In this document: in pieces, positions 34,753 through 42,401 of the stretch
Numbering within the stretch: the stretch's first letter is position 1
How the letters are laid out: each line of letters begins with the position of its first letter
The notes under the pieces: model-generated
Database searches by the model: none
Told to the model about the DNA's origin: nothing
The model's input: only the letters and a program-made list of their open reading frames with translations
Program-made: the position numbers and the translations under genes
Origin: an uncultured Oscillospiraceae bacterium
Lineage (GTDB): Bacteria > Bacillota > Clostridia > Oscillospirales > Oscillospiraceae
Direction: 5' to 3'
Assembly: GCA_934565795.1 (NCBI GenBank)
Contig: CAKTIM010000008.1
Location: 27,803 to 91,802 of the forward strand
Length of the DNA stretch: 64,000 nucleotides

Positions 34753-34880
34753 AAAACATCACCTCCAAGTCCCCCCTCCACCCAATCCAGGCGCAGGCAG
34801 GCACCAAATTAAGGCTATTTTACAACATCTTCCCCGATTTGACCAGAGCCAATCGGGAATTTTTTTATCTTTTTGATTCG

Positions 34881-34909
34881 TTGAAATGGCCCCGGAGGGG
34901 TGATATAAT
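34881..34909 (+). promoter_or_regulatory. Promoter upstream of a repeat block and the alanyl-tRNA editing gene
   Basis: TTGAAA (34881-34886), 17 nt, TATAAT (34904-34909) with extended -10 TG. Just upstream a terminator-like hairpin (CCCGATT/AATCGGG, 34832-34857, then seven T) isolates it. Confidence 0.75.
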
Positions 34910-34924
34910 GAAAGCTGCTTAGCT

Positions 34925-35365
34925 TCCCCCCGCGTAGGGGCGGATACCAGCCGCCCGCAACGTCGCGGAATTGAGTTGTCGGTTGAATGGATATCACCAA
35001 AGGTTTCTGAGTTCGTAGGGGGCGGCAATTTGTCGCCCCGCCATGTACCGGGATTGAGCGGTTTGTCTGTACAGCTCACGTTCGTTGGCTTTCGGGCGGC
35101 TGGTATCCGATGAATCAATTGTATGATTGTCACTGGCAATCATTGATATTCTGATTTGCTGCGCGGAGCACCACCCCAAGGGAAGCTTTTGGAGGTAGCG
35201 GAAGCCGCTTCCGTTCATCGGACTGCTACCGGGGTGGCAACGTTGCGGAGCGGCAGATTGCCGCCCCCTACGAACTCAAAGACTTTTGGCGGCTTCCACG
35301 CAACCGGCAGCTCAGGCTCGGTACGTGGCGGGCGGCTGGTATCCGCCCCTACGGATCATTCAACG
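34925..35365. repeat. REP/BIME-like hairpin block 9
   Basis: Left heads at about 34934 and 35017; inverse heads at about 35265 and 35347; a 64-bp element at 35110. It lies between the promoter at 34881 and the gene at 35400, so it should be transcribed as part of the 5' leader. Confidence 0.9.
35110..35173 (-). repeat. Nested 64-bp element, inverse variant A
   Basis: Lies between GGTATCCG and CCCCAAGGGAAGC; here it joins half of a GTAG unit to half of a CTTCCC hairpin, which implies deletion or recombination between two copies. Confidence 0.82.
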
Positions 35366-35399
35366 CAACACATCAACCAACACGAAAGGAGTCATCTCT

Positions 35400-36548
35400 A
35401 TGGCGACTGAGAAATTATATTATGCGGATTCCCACCGCAGTACATTTGAGGCGCAGGTGCTGTCCTGCTGTCAGACGGACAAGGGGTGGGAGGTCATATT
35501 GGACGCTACCTGCTTTTATCCTGAGGGGGGCGGGCAAGCGGCGGATACCGGGGCGCTGGGGGATGCGCGGGTGCTGGATACGCGGGAGCGGGGGGAGGAG
35601 ATCGTCCACCTGTGCGATCGGCCTTTGACACCCAGCAGCCGGGTTGTCGGGCGGATCGACTGGGAGCCGCGGTTCCGGCGGATGCAGCAGCATTCCGGGG
35701 AGCACATCGTCTCCGGCATCCTGCACCGGCGCTACGGGGTGAGCAACACCGGCTTCCACATGGGCCAGGAGCGGACGGTGATCGATTTTGACGGTGTGAT
35801 CCCCCCGGAGGCGCTGCCGGAGATCGAGGCGGAGGCCAACCGGGCGGTATGGCATAATATTCCCATCCGCTGCTGGTATCCCAGCCCGGAGGCGCTGCCC
35901 GCCATCCCCTATCGCAGCAAGAAGGCACTGGCATGGCCGGTGCGGATCGTGGAGGTTCCCGGCTTCGATATCTGCGCCTGCTGCGGCACCCACGTAGCCG
36001 CCACAGGGGAAATCGGACTGATCAAGCTCTACTCCTCCGTCCCGTTCCGAGGCGGCAGCCGGATTGAAATGGCCTGCGGCGCGCAGGCGCTGGAATATCT
36101 GAACCGGGTGCTGGCCCAGAGCACGGCGGCCTCCCACATTTTCTCCGTCCCGGCGGATCAGGTGGGCCGGGCGGCGGAGAGCTTCAGCGCCCAGCTGGCC
36201 GCCCAGAAATACCGCATCATCGAATTGCAGCGGCGGCTCTTCGCCCAGACGGCCAAGGAATGCGCCGGGGCGGGGGATGTGCTGCGCCTGGAGCCGGGCC
36301 TGGACAGCACGGGCCTGCGGGAGCTGGCCGACGCCATCGCAGGAAGCTGCGGCGGCACAGCGGCGGTCTTCTCCGGCAGCGACGACACCGGCTACGGCTA
36401 CTGCCTGGCAAACCGCGAGACCGACCTGCGCCCCCTGGGTAAGTCCCTCACCGCCGCCCTCCACGGCCGCGGCGGCGGCAAGCCCAATTTCCAGCAGGGC
36501 AGCGTGAACGCGAAAGAATCCGACATCCGCGCATTTTTTGCGAAGTGA
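35400..36548 (+). CDS. Alanyl-tRNA editing protein (AlaX-like, with DHHA1 domain)
   Basis: A 382-residue free-standing editing enzyme that hydrolyses mischarged Ser- or Gly-tRNA-Ala. The zinc site is complete: HSGEH (about 101-105) and CACCGTH (about 196-202), with FYPEGGGQAADTG near residue 38. The C-terminal ~110 residues (LRELADAIAGS... to GGGGKPNFQQGS-like RGGGKPNFQQGS) form a DHHA1 domain. ATG 35400 has GAAAGGAG upstream. Monocistronic. Confidence 0.92.
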   Translation: MATEKLYYADSHRSTFEAQVLSCCQTDKGWEVILDATCFYPEGGGQAADTGALGDARVLDTRERGEEIVHLCDRPLTPSSRVVGRIDWEPRFRRMQQHSGEHIVSGILHRRYGVSNTGFHMGQERTVIDFDGVIPPEALPEIEAEANRAVWHNIPIRCWYPSPEALPAIPYRSKKALAWPVRIVEVPGFDICACCGTHVAATGEIGLIKLYSSVPFRGGSRIEMACGAQALEYLNRVLAQSTAASHIFSVPADQVGRAAESFSAQLAAQKYRIIELQRRLFAQTAKECAGAGDVLRLEPGLDSTGLRELADAIAGSCGGTAAVFSGSDDTGYGYCLANRETDLRPLGKSLTAALHGRGGGKPNFQQGSVNAKESDIRAFFAK

Positions 36549-36749
36549 GTTTACCCATGGGGGTGGAATTCGCGTTCTGGAGAGAACGGCATACAAATGG
36601 TGCTGAAAAGTTTTCACTTTTCCTGTATTTCCTCACATTTTTAAACTTCCTCCCCCAACTCTCCTGTGGGTAGAGTTCAACCGGGAGTAGAATTCTCCGG
36701 CTGCTACTATCCGTTTTTGCGGGAGGCGGCCGAATGGGGCAGCTTTCTA
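36549..36749. other. Intergenic region with paired small hairpins
   Basis: No gene seen. It can form AACTCT/AGAGTT (36658-36678) and CCGGGAG/CTCCGG (36681-36701). I do not recognise a known RNA family on either strand. Confidence 0.3.
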
Positions 36750-36778
36750 TTTACATTTCGGGGGCGCGATCCTATAAT
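36750..36778 (+). promoter_or_regulatory. Promoter of degV
   Basis: TTTACA (36750-36755), 17 nt, TATAAT (36773-36778). A tight hairpin TCGCCCG/CGGGCGA (36795-36809) followed by four T lies in the leader and could attenuate transcription. Confidence 0.8.
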
Positions 36779-36830
36779 AGACGGGTAAACACCGTCGCCC
36801 GTCGGGCGATTTTCCATAGGAGGAAATACC

Positions 36831-37706
36831 ATGTCTTTTACAATCTTTGTGGATGGAAGCTCCAATCTGCCGGGGCGGCTGCTGGGGGAGCTGGGGATCG
36901 AAATTCTGCCCTGCTCTTATTCCATGGACGGCGTGCCCAGCACCTATGACGGGAGCCTGGACAGCTTCGATTCCCACGGCTATTATGAAATGCTTCGCCA
37001 GGGAGGCCGGGTGCAGACCAGCCTGCTGAACACCCAGCTGTTTCTGGATTCCTTCCGGCCCGCGCTGGAGCGGGGGGAGGATGTGGTGTATTTCTCCATG
37101 TCCTCCGGCATCAGCGGCACCTGTCAGGCGGCCCGGATGGCGGCCCAGGAGCTGACGGAGGAATTTCCGGGGCGCACCGTGCGGGTGGTGGATTCCCTCG
37201 GCGCCGGCTTTGGCACCGGGCTGATGGCCTGCAAGGCCGCTGATCTGCGCGCCGCCGGAAAGAGCGCGGCGGAGACGGCGGATATTATGGACGCCGACGT
37301 CCAGAATACCCTGCAATTTTTTACCGTGGACGACCTGAATTTCCTCAAGCGCACCGGCCGGGTCTCCGGCGCAACGGCCATGATCGGCACGGTGCTGAAC
37401 ATCAAGCCCGTCCTCTGGGGCGACCCCACCGGCCACATCACCGCCCGGGGCAAATACCGCGGACGGAAAAAGGCCCTGGCGGCCATCGCGGAGGAATACC
37501 GCAGCCGGGTGGAGGACGCGGGTAGCCAGCGGGTGGCCATCTCCCATGGCGACTGCCCGGAGGACGCGCAGGCCCTGGCGGACATGATCTGCGCCATTGC
37601 CCAGCCCCGCGAGCTGATCATCGCCCCCCACGAGCCATTCACCGGCGCACACGTGGGGCCGGGGATGCTGGCCCTGTTCTTCCACGGCAAAAAGCGCGCA
37701 CTGTAA
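36831..37706 (+). CDS. DegV family fatty-acid-binding protein
   Basis: A 291-residue DegV protein. Members bind fatty acids and, as FakB, present them to the FakA kinase; no fakA is nearby, so that role is only possible. Family features: FVDGSSNLPGRLLGELGIEILP (about 6-27), TSLLNTQLFLDSF (about 63-75), SMSSGISGTCQAARMA and FTVDDLNFLKRTGRVSG. AGGAGG precedes the ATG. Confidence 0.92.
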   Translation: MSFTIFVDGSSNLPGRLLGELGIEILPCSYSMDGVPSTYDGSLDSFDSHGYYEMLRQGGRVQTSLLNTQLFLDSFRPALERGEDVVYFSMSSGISGTCQAARMAAQELTEEFPGRTVRVVDSLGAGFGTGLMACKAADLRAAGKSAAETADIMDADVQNTLQFFTVDDLNFLKRTGRVSGATAMIGTVLNIKPVLWGDPTGHITARGKYRGRKKALAAIAEEYRSRVEDAGSQRVAISHGDCPEDAQALADMICAIAQPRELIIAPHEPFTGAHVGPGMLALFFHGKKRAL

Positions 37707-37790
37707 CGACGCATTTCCGGCGAAGGCACCGCTTTCGCCGGATTTTTGCAGAGAAAGCCCCACGGCGAAAGAAAAATGTGAAAAAATTTC

Positions 37791-37819
37791 TTGACAAAAG
37801 AGGGGCGCGCGGATATAAT
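37791..37819 (+). promoter_or_regulatory. Consensus promoter of the tRNA pair
   Basis: TTGACA (37791-37796), 17 nt, TATAAT (37814-37819), the strongest class of housekeeping promoter. Confidence 0.93.
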
Positions 37820-37861
37820 AAGGAAGCTGGTTTCGGCGGTGCCGAGATCATTTGACCACAT

Positions 37862-37937
37862 GGCGGCATAACTCAGTTGGTAGAGTAGCCGGTTCATACC
37901 CGGTATGTCATCTGTTCGAATCAGATTGCCGCTACCA
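37862..37937 (+). tRNA. tRNA-Met (CAT), elongator type
   Basis: 76 nt with encoded CCA. Acceptor GGCGGCA pairs with TGCCGCT (first pair G-T), the D arm contains AGTTGGTAGAGT, the anticodon loop is TTCATAC (anticodon CAT) on a GCCGG/CCGGT stem, and the T arm has GTTCGAATC. The anticodon-stem sequence resembles elongator tRNA-Met of other Firmicutes rather than the initiator (no run of three G-C pairs in the stem as GGG/CCC). Confidence 0.93.
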
Positions 37938-38012
37938 GGCCCGTTGGTCAAGCGGTTAAGACACCGCCCTTTCACGGCGGTAACATGGGTTCGATTCCCG
38001 TACGGGTCACCA
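37938..38012 (+). tRNA. tRNA-Glu (TTC)
   Basis: 75 nt with encoded CCA, starting on the base after the tRNA-Met CCA, so both come from one precursor. Acceptor GGCCCGT with ACGGGTC, anticodon loop CTTTCAC (anticodon TTC), T arm GGGTTCGATTCCC. Confidence 0.95.
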
Positions 38013-38013
38013 G

Positions 38014-38050
38014 AAAAATCCAGATTTTCCAATGGAAAATCTGGATTTTT
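38014..38050 (+). terminator. Terminator of the tRNA pair
   Basis: 17-bp stem AAAAATCCAGATTTTCC (38014-38030) with complement 38034-38050 ending in TTTTT. Confidence 0.92.
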
Positions 38051-38177
38051 GCATTTTTCTGAACTTTTTTGACCCTGTAGGGGTCGGCAACCTGCCGACC
38101 CCCAACCTCCCGGTTTAGGAAGCAGTAAAGATGAACGTATAACAAAAAAGGATACATCCCCAAGCTTCCCTGAGGGG

Positions 38178-38242
38178 TGTTGCAGAGCGCAGCGAATCTT
38201 TAATAACAATCATTGCCGGTGGCAATGATACCATAATTAATC
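38178..38242 (+). repeat. Nested 65-bp element, variant B
   Basis: Inserted after CTGAGGGG and before AGCTGTCGCC, identical junctions to 21118. Confidence 0.82.
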
Positions 38243-38603
38243 AGCTGTCGCCGCAGCGACTGAAGAGGGCACTCAGGTAATGGTTTTGAGAGAGACCCAA
38301 CTAAAAAGGTAAAAGGTTCAATATTCTGAGTCCGTAGGGGCGGATACCAGCCGCCCGAAAGGAAACGAAAGTGAGCTGTATAAACGAACCGCTCAATCCC
38401 GGTACCCGGCGGGGCGACAAATTGCCGCCCCCTACGAACTCAGAAAATTTTTGTGCATTCCACTCACCGTACTGCTATCGAAGTGACAACGTTGCGGGCG
38501 GCTGGTATCCGCCCCTACGGAGTGGTGCGTACCATTCACAGCACCCTTAATAAAGAACGTACTGCGGCAGGCCCTCTTCAGTCAGCCCTACGGGCTGCCA
38601 GCT

Positions 38604-38667
38604 AATGAATTAAGGTATGATTGCCACTGGCAATCATTAATATTTTGATTCGCTGCGCGGAGCACCA
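38604..38667 (-). repeat. Nested 64-bp element in a CTTCCC hairpin
   Basis: Between GGGCTGCCAGCT and CCCCAAGGGAAGC, as at 26923. Confidence 0.82.
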
Positions 38668-38839
38668 CCCCAAGGGAAGCTTTGGCGGTGGCCGCAACCT
38701 GCCCCCACTCAACGCACTGCTATCGAAACCGTCAGGTTGCGGGGCGACAAATTGCCGCCCCCTACGAACTCAGAAACTTTTGGTAATGTCCATTCAACTG
38801 ACAGTTCAATTCCGTGACGTTGCGGGCTGGTGTCGGTTG

Positions 38840-39046
38840 CTACGATGTCTCCCTGCTGTACTGGGCGGAGGCGATGCCCAGGAGGGCCCCGAGGAAGGTG
38901 TCTACGGCGGTGACGGTGCCGACGACCTGCTTGGCGTAGGGCAGCTCCCAGATGCCGGCCAGGGCCAGGTATAGGGTGCCGATGGCGGGCAGGAGGATCA
39001 TGGCGATCCATTTCAGAAGATCGTACATCCTGTTGCTCATTTTCAT
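38840..39046 (-). CDS. Phage-type holin (Dp-1-like)
   Basis: A 68-residue protein with two spans (WIAMILLPAIGTLYLALAGIW and VVGTVTAVDTFLGALLGIASA). The order YDLLK...LPA..TLY...TFLG.LLGI fits holins of the Dp-1 type in Clostridia phages. A holin permeabilises the membrane so that an endolysin reaches the wall. A GGAGGAAAAA site precedes the ATG. The stop TAG falls in what looks like a degenerate GTAG-headed repeat unit. An endolysin gene lies upstream on the same strand. Confidence 0.78.
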   Translation of the reverse strand: MKMSNRMYDLLKWIAMILLPAIGTLYLALAGIWELPYAKQVVGTVTAVDTFLGALLGIASAQYSRETS

Positions 39047-39070
39047 GGTTTTTCCTCCTTTTTGCGCGTT

Positions 39071-39209
39071 GGGGAAGCTCTGAATAAATCAGCAAGCGCT
39101 GACAGCGAGAGATTTTTCACCAGATGAAAGTATCAAAAGTGGGAAATATAGCGCAGCTGGGGAAAAAGATCCGCTGCTCAGCCGCAGGCGATTTATTCAG
39201 AGGTTCCCC
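39071..39209. repeat. 139-bp element with 20-bp terminal inverted repeats
   Basis: Left end GGGGAAGCTCTGAATAAATC and right end GATTTATTCAGAGGTTCCCC are inverse with one mismatch. No coding capacity inside. It lies between holin and endolysin. A further inverse copy of its right end lies at 41003, beyond lexA. Confidence 0.75.
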
Positions 39210-39212
39210 ACA

Positions 39213-39828
39213 TTAACCGTTCCAGCGGCTCTGGGGGCCGTTGTCCACGTGGATGCCCCAGGTGTACAGGCCCAGGCCGCCCCGGTTGGGGAGCATTTCG
39301 GCCTGCACCGCCGCCGCGATCTGATGCAGCCGTTCCGGGGTGACCGACCCCGCCAGATCCACCGCCTGGCCGGTGAGATGGAGAGAATTGCTCACGCCCC
39401 CCACCTGGGCATTGTGCTGCACACACCGCAGGCCGGAATTGACGTTCAGCGGAACTCCCGCCCTGCGGCGAATCTCCTCGGCCATGCGCACCAGCTCCTC
39501 CTTCGGCTCCGACGGGAAGCCATTGCAATACCGGCCGCCGCATTTGCACCGAAATTCACTGCGGGAAAAGAATTTGATCTCATCCCAGAAGCTGCCGGTT
39601 TTCGGCTGTCCGGCGGCGGGCGGCCCGGAGGCCTTCACCGCCGTACCGGCTACGGCTCCCACCAGCTTCTCCTGGGTGGCCGGGCCGGGAATTGCCGTCG
39701 GCGGTCAGGCCATAATCCCCCTGGAATCGTTTCACGGCGGCTAGGGTGGCCCTTCCGATGATGCCGTCGACCCCGCCGGGGTCGTAGCCCAAATAGGCCA
39801 GGAGGTGCTGCACCTGTCTGCTGGTCAA
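39213..39828 (-). pseudogene. Phage-type endolysin (PG-binding plus peptidase M15) with a frameshift
   Basis: A TTG start at 39828 with GGGGAGGGGA upstream opens a peptidoglycan-binding domain (TSRQVQHLLAYLGYDPGG, GIIGRATLAAVKRFQGDYGL). After TADG, one extra base (an additional T near 39692 on the plus strand) shifts the frame; removing it joins GIPGPATQEKLVG to a peptidase M15 domain with SGLRCVQHNAQVGG, HLTGQAVDLA and WGIHVDNG, the metal and catalytic residues. Either a real one-base mutation or a sequencing error; repaired length would be about 204 residues. Forms a lysis cassette with the holin. Confidence 0.8.
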
Positions 39829-39848
39829 TGGAATCCCCTCCCCATACG

Positions 39849-40289
39849 CTATGTACGGCCTTTGTCCGGGCCGGGGCAGCCGGACAGCAGGGCAAGCAGG
39901 CGGGTACTGTTGGCTTCCTCCTGCCTGGCCAGGCTGCGGAAGGAAAAGCCGAATTCTCCGCTGGCGCTCCAGGCCTGGAACGCCTCCCACAGCTCCCGGC
40001 TGCGGCGATAGGCCAGGGCAAGGCCCCGGCGCAGCTGCTTTTCCGTCCAGCAGGCCGGATTTTCCGGCAGCTCCAGCCCCCGCAGGTCGGCCATGCCCGT
40101 CACCGCCTGGGCGGCAAAGGCGGCCTGCTGATGCAGCGACAGGAGCGTCTGCCGCGTCTGCCCGCTGCACCCCGCCGCCAGATTGCGGTAATCCGCCGCC
40201 GCCGTCCGGCACAGTCTTGCCAGCTGGGGCAGCTCCATGGGCTGCCTGCCGCCCACCCGCTGCCACACCCGCGCCTCCATTTCCTCCAT
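39849..40289 (-). CDS. Hypothetical protein upstream of the endolysin
   Basis: A 146-residue, largely helical protein (QLARLCRTAAADYRNLAAG, RSRELWEAFQAWSASGEF) without membrane spans. I do not recognise a family; helix pattern and size recall small four-helix (ferritin-like) proteins. ATG 40289 is preferred over upstream ATGs because of GAAGGAG 8 nt before it. It ends 20 nt before the endolysin start and diverges from lexA, so it is probably the first gene of the lysis-type operon. Confidence 0.6.
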   Translation of the reverse strand: MEEMEARVWQRVGGRQPMELPQLARLCRTAAADYRNLAAGCSGQTRQTLLSLHQQAAFAAQAVTGMADLRGLELPENPACWTEKQLRRGLALAYRRSRELWEAFQAWSASGEFGFSFRSLARQEEANSTRLLALLSGCPGPDKGRT

Positions 40290-40360
40290 TGGCTCCACTC
40301 CTTCAAAAGCATTTCCCTCCATTCTACCCGGCCGACGCAGAAATTGTGCGAAAAAAATAA

Positions 40361-40388
40361 TTGCTTTTCCGTTCATTTGTGCTATAAT
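40361..40388 (+). promoter_or_regulatory. Promoter of lexA
   Basis: TTGCTT (40361-40366), 16 nt, TATAAT (40383-40388) with an extended -10 TG (40380-40381). I looked for a GAAC-N4-GTTC-type LexA box and did not find a convincing one. Confidence 0.75.
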
Positions 40389-40420
40389 GAGGGCAGGAAA
40401 AATCGTGAGGAGGCTGTGCC

Positions 40421-40996
40421 ATGCCCAGAACCAGCAACAAGCCGGAGGAAATAATGAATTTTGTCAACGAATTCGTCCAGGAGCATGGCTACTCCCCCTC
40501 GGTGCGGGAGATCGGCGAGGCGGTGGGGCTGCGCTCCACGGCGTCGGTGAGCTACCATTTGCAGGCCCTGCAGGCCAAGGGAATTTTAGGAGCCGCCGGG
40601 CAAAAGGGACGCAAGCGCGCCATTGCCGCCGGGGCCAGGCCGGGGCAGATCCCCATCGTGGGTGTTGTCACCGCAGGCCTGCCCATCCTGGCGGTGGAAA
40701 ATCAAGAGGGCACAATGCCCTGGGACGATCCGGGCTGCTTTGCCCTGCGGGTGCGGGGCGACAGCATGCTGGGCGCGGGCATCCTCAGCGGCGACAAGGT
40801 GGTGGTTCGCCCCCAGCAGACGGCGGACGACGGGCAGATCGTGGTAGCCCGCATCGGCGACGAGGCCACCGTCAAGCGCCTGCGCCGCCGCCACGGCGAA
40901 ATCTGGCTCATGCCGGAAAACGAAGCCTACTCCCCCATCGACGGCACCCACGCCGAGATCATCGGAATCGTAAAAGCCGTGGTGCGGGAATATTGA
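40421..40996 (+). CDS. lexA: LexA-type SOS repressor
   Basis: A 191-residue repressor. An N-terminal winged helix (EEIMNFVNEFVQEHGYSPSVREIGEAVGL) binds DNA; the S24-like C-terminal domain has the self-cleavage Ala85-Gly86 (VVTAG), catalytic Ser115 (RGDSM) and Lys152 (TVKRL). RecA-stimulated cleavage derepresses SOS genes; ruvCAB in this window are plausible targets but no box was found there. Although next to a lysis cassette, all features are those of a host LexA; a phage repressor cannot be excluded. Confidence 0.92.
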   Translation: MPRTSNKPEEIMNFVNEFVQEHGYSPSVREIGEAVGLRSTASVSYHLQALQAKGILGAAGQKGRKRAIAAGARPGQIPIVGVVTAGLPILAVENQEGTMPWDDPGCFALRVRGDSMLGAGILSGDKVVVRPQQTADDGQIVVARIGDEATVKRLRRRHGEIWLMPENEAYSPIDGTHAEIIGIVKAVVREY

Positions 40997-41002
40997 GATA
41001 AG

Positions 41003-41029
41003 GAACCTCTGAATAAATCGCCTGCGGCT
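41003..41029 (-). repeat. 27-bp inverse copy of the right end of the 39071 element
   Basis: GGAACCTCTGAATAAATCGC continuing CTGCGGC is the exact inverse of 39181-39207. The two copies flank the endolysin-hypothetical-lexA segment in inverted orientation. Confidence 0.8.
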
Positions 41030-41074
41030 GGACAGCTCAAAGATTTCAGCCGCGAAGAAAAACGCTCAGAGCGC

Positions 41075-41114
41075 AAAGCGGGCCTGCTGCATTGTCTTGC
41101 AGCAGGCCCGCTTT
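41075..41114. terminator. Bidirectional terminator between lexA and pspC
   Basis: 17-bp perfect stem AAAGCGGGCCTGCTGCA (41075-41091) with complement 41098-41114 and T-rich flanks on both strands. Confidence 0.93.
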
Positions 41115-41124
41115 CTTTATGTGT

Positions 41125-41307
41125 TTATTCCTTCGGGATGATGATGGCTGCGGCGAGGTAGGCCAGAAGGCCGCTTCCGCCGAAGCAGGTCAGGATCACG
41201 AAGCCCAGGCGAACCAGGGTGGGGTCAATGTTGAAGTATTTGCCGATGCCTGCGCATACGCCGCAGAGCATCTTGCCGTTTTCTACCCGTGTCAGACGTT
41301 TTTCCAT
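41125..41307 (-). CDS. PspC-domain membrane protein
   Basis: A 60-residue PspC-domain protein: basic start MEKRLTRVENGKMLCGVCAGIGKYFNIDPTLVR, then a membrane span (FVILTCFGGSGLLAYLAAAIII) and PKE end. PspC domains occur in envelope-stress proteins; stand-alone forms like this are common in Clostridia and of unclear role. GGAGG lies 8 nt before ATG 41307. It follows the resolvase-like gene by 32 nt and is probably cotranscribed with it. Confidence 0.88.
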   Translation of the reverse strand: MEKRLTRVENGKMLCGVCAGIGKYFNIDPTLVRLGFVILTCFGGSGLLAYLAAAIIIPKE

Positions 41308-41339
41308 AGATGATTCCTCCATTACTCTATTGTTTACCA

Positions 41340-42260
41340 TTACAAATATTCCGGGGACTGGGGTTCCTGCGGCTCCTGAGGGGCTTCCTCACTCTGGGCG
41401 GGCTCCTCCTGGGCCTCGTCGGGCTGGGGTTCCTGGGTGGGCTGAGGCTCGGCGGCAGGGGCTTCCTCCACCGGCTGCGCCTGGATTACCTCCTCGGGCT
41501 GGGCCGGCTCCTGGGTGGGCTGCGCCTCCTCCTCAGGTGCGGGCTGCGCCGCCTCCGGCTTCTTCTCGCAGCGCTGCATGGCCTCCTGGAAATCCCGGCT
41601 CAGGCTGTCCATCCGGCTGCTGAGCACCTTCCCGGCGGCGGTGAAATTCTTCTTCACCGTATCGGAAAGGGAGCTGAGGTCATATTCCGCAGCCAGCTTT
41701 CCGGCGGCGTGCTGCAATTCCTCGCTGCCCTCGGCAACGGTATTCACGATGCCCTTGCCCAGCTTCTTGGCGGCGTCCAAAATGGTGTCGGTGGTCTTGC
41801 CCTCCCGCTCCTTCACCCGGCGGTAGAAGGTATTGGGCTTCAGATTCAGCTCCGCCATGGCCTGGCGGGCGGTGATTTCGCCATTTTTCCAGCGCTCCAG
41901 AATCTGGTCGAATATTTCCTCATCCACCTCAATGGGCTTGCGGCCCTTGGTGGGAGCGTCCTCTCTCTGGGCGTCCGGCTTGCGTCCTGCGTCCATTTGC
42001 AGGATGGCTCGCAGCAGCGCCACCGCCTGCATGCCTGCGGGGGTGCCGGTGTCCAGTCCCTCTGCCACGCTGCGGAAGCGGATGCCCCGGCTTTGCAGCT
42101 CGTCCAGCAGCTCCAGAAGCGCCGCCGCACTGTCGGCCGCGCAGGAAAGCTGCGCCACGGCCAGGCAGTCCCCGTCCTGCAGCTCCCCAAGGAGCCGCTC
42201 CAGACCGCTGCGGTCGAATTCGCCCGCCTCCGTCCGGCTGTTCTGATAAATATAATTCAT
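41340..42260 (-). CDS. Degenerate resolvase-fold regulator with Pro/Glu/Gln-rich tail
   Basis: A 306-residue protein. Residues 15-90 match the second half of a serine-recombinase catalytic domain (GLERLLGELQDGD, ELQSRGIRFRSVAEGLDTGTPAGMQAV), but the N-terminal part with the catalytic Ser is absent and the usual DRLxRS motif reads SCAADS (39-44), so both motif arginines are gone. Residues 106-150 are the resolvase helix-turn-helix (GRKPIEVDEEIFDQILERWKNGEITARQAM). Residues 155-235 are helical, and 236-306 are low-complexity P/E/Q/A. It likely binds DNA without recombining it. Transcribed with pspC. Confidence 0.8.
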   Translation of the reverse strand: MNYIYQNSRTEAGEFDRSGLERLLGELQDGDCLAVAQLSCAADSAAALLELLDELQSRGIRFRSVAEGLDTGTPAGMQAVALLRAILQMDAGRKPDAQREDAPTKGRKPIEVDEEIFDQILERWKNGEITARQAMAELNLKPNTFYRRVKEREGKTTDTILDAAKKLGKGIVNTVAEGSEELQHAAGKLAAEYDLSSLSDTVKKNFTAAGKVLSSRMDSLSRDFQEAMQRCEKKPEAAQPAPEEEAQPTQEPAQPEEVIQAQPVEEAPAAEPQPTQEPQPDEAQEEPAQSEEAPQEPQEPQSPEYL

Positions 42261-42290
42261 ACAAATGCTCCTTTCTGGATTTGTGAGGTG

Positions 42291-42319
42291 AGTATATCAC
42301 AAGTGTTTCATAATGTCAA
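42291..42319 (-). promoter_or_regulatory. Promoter with operator-like repeats for the resolvase-fold gene
   Basis: Minus strand TTGACA (42319-42314), 17 nt, TATACT (42296-42291) with extended -10. GTTTCA/TGAAAC half-sites flank the -35 box (42304-42309 and around 42329-42342), and TTGTGA/TCACAA flank the -10, suggesting tight, perhaps autogenous, control. Confidence 0.8.
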
Positions 42320-42401
42320 TATGTATTTTGAAACTTGAAACATTATTAACAGAAATGACACACTCTATTTGAAACAGACCAGATCAGGAGCCGGAAGCGT
42401 C

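Larger units (their letters stand above)
38075..38830. repeat. REP/BIME-like hairpin block 10
   Basis: Left heads at about 38078 and 38334; inverse heads at about 38429, 38512 and 38758; GACTGAAGAGGGC at 38259 and GCCCTCTTCAGTC at 38572. Two nested elements (38178, 38604). No gene. Confidence 0.9.

Noticed and set aside
36549..36749. 6S RNA or other known small RNA
   Set aside because: Small hairpins exist, but no long bulged duplex or family signature could be read on either strand.
38840..39828. A prophage
   Set aside because: Only a holin and an endolysin are present; there are no capsid, terminase, integrase or tail genes and no attachment sites around them.
40300..40420. LexA operator in the lexA promoter
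   Set aside because: No GAAC-N4-GTTC or related inverted repeat could be read; only a single GTTC half-site is present.
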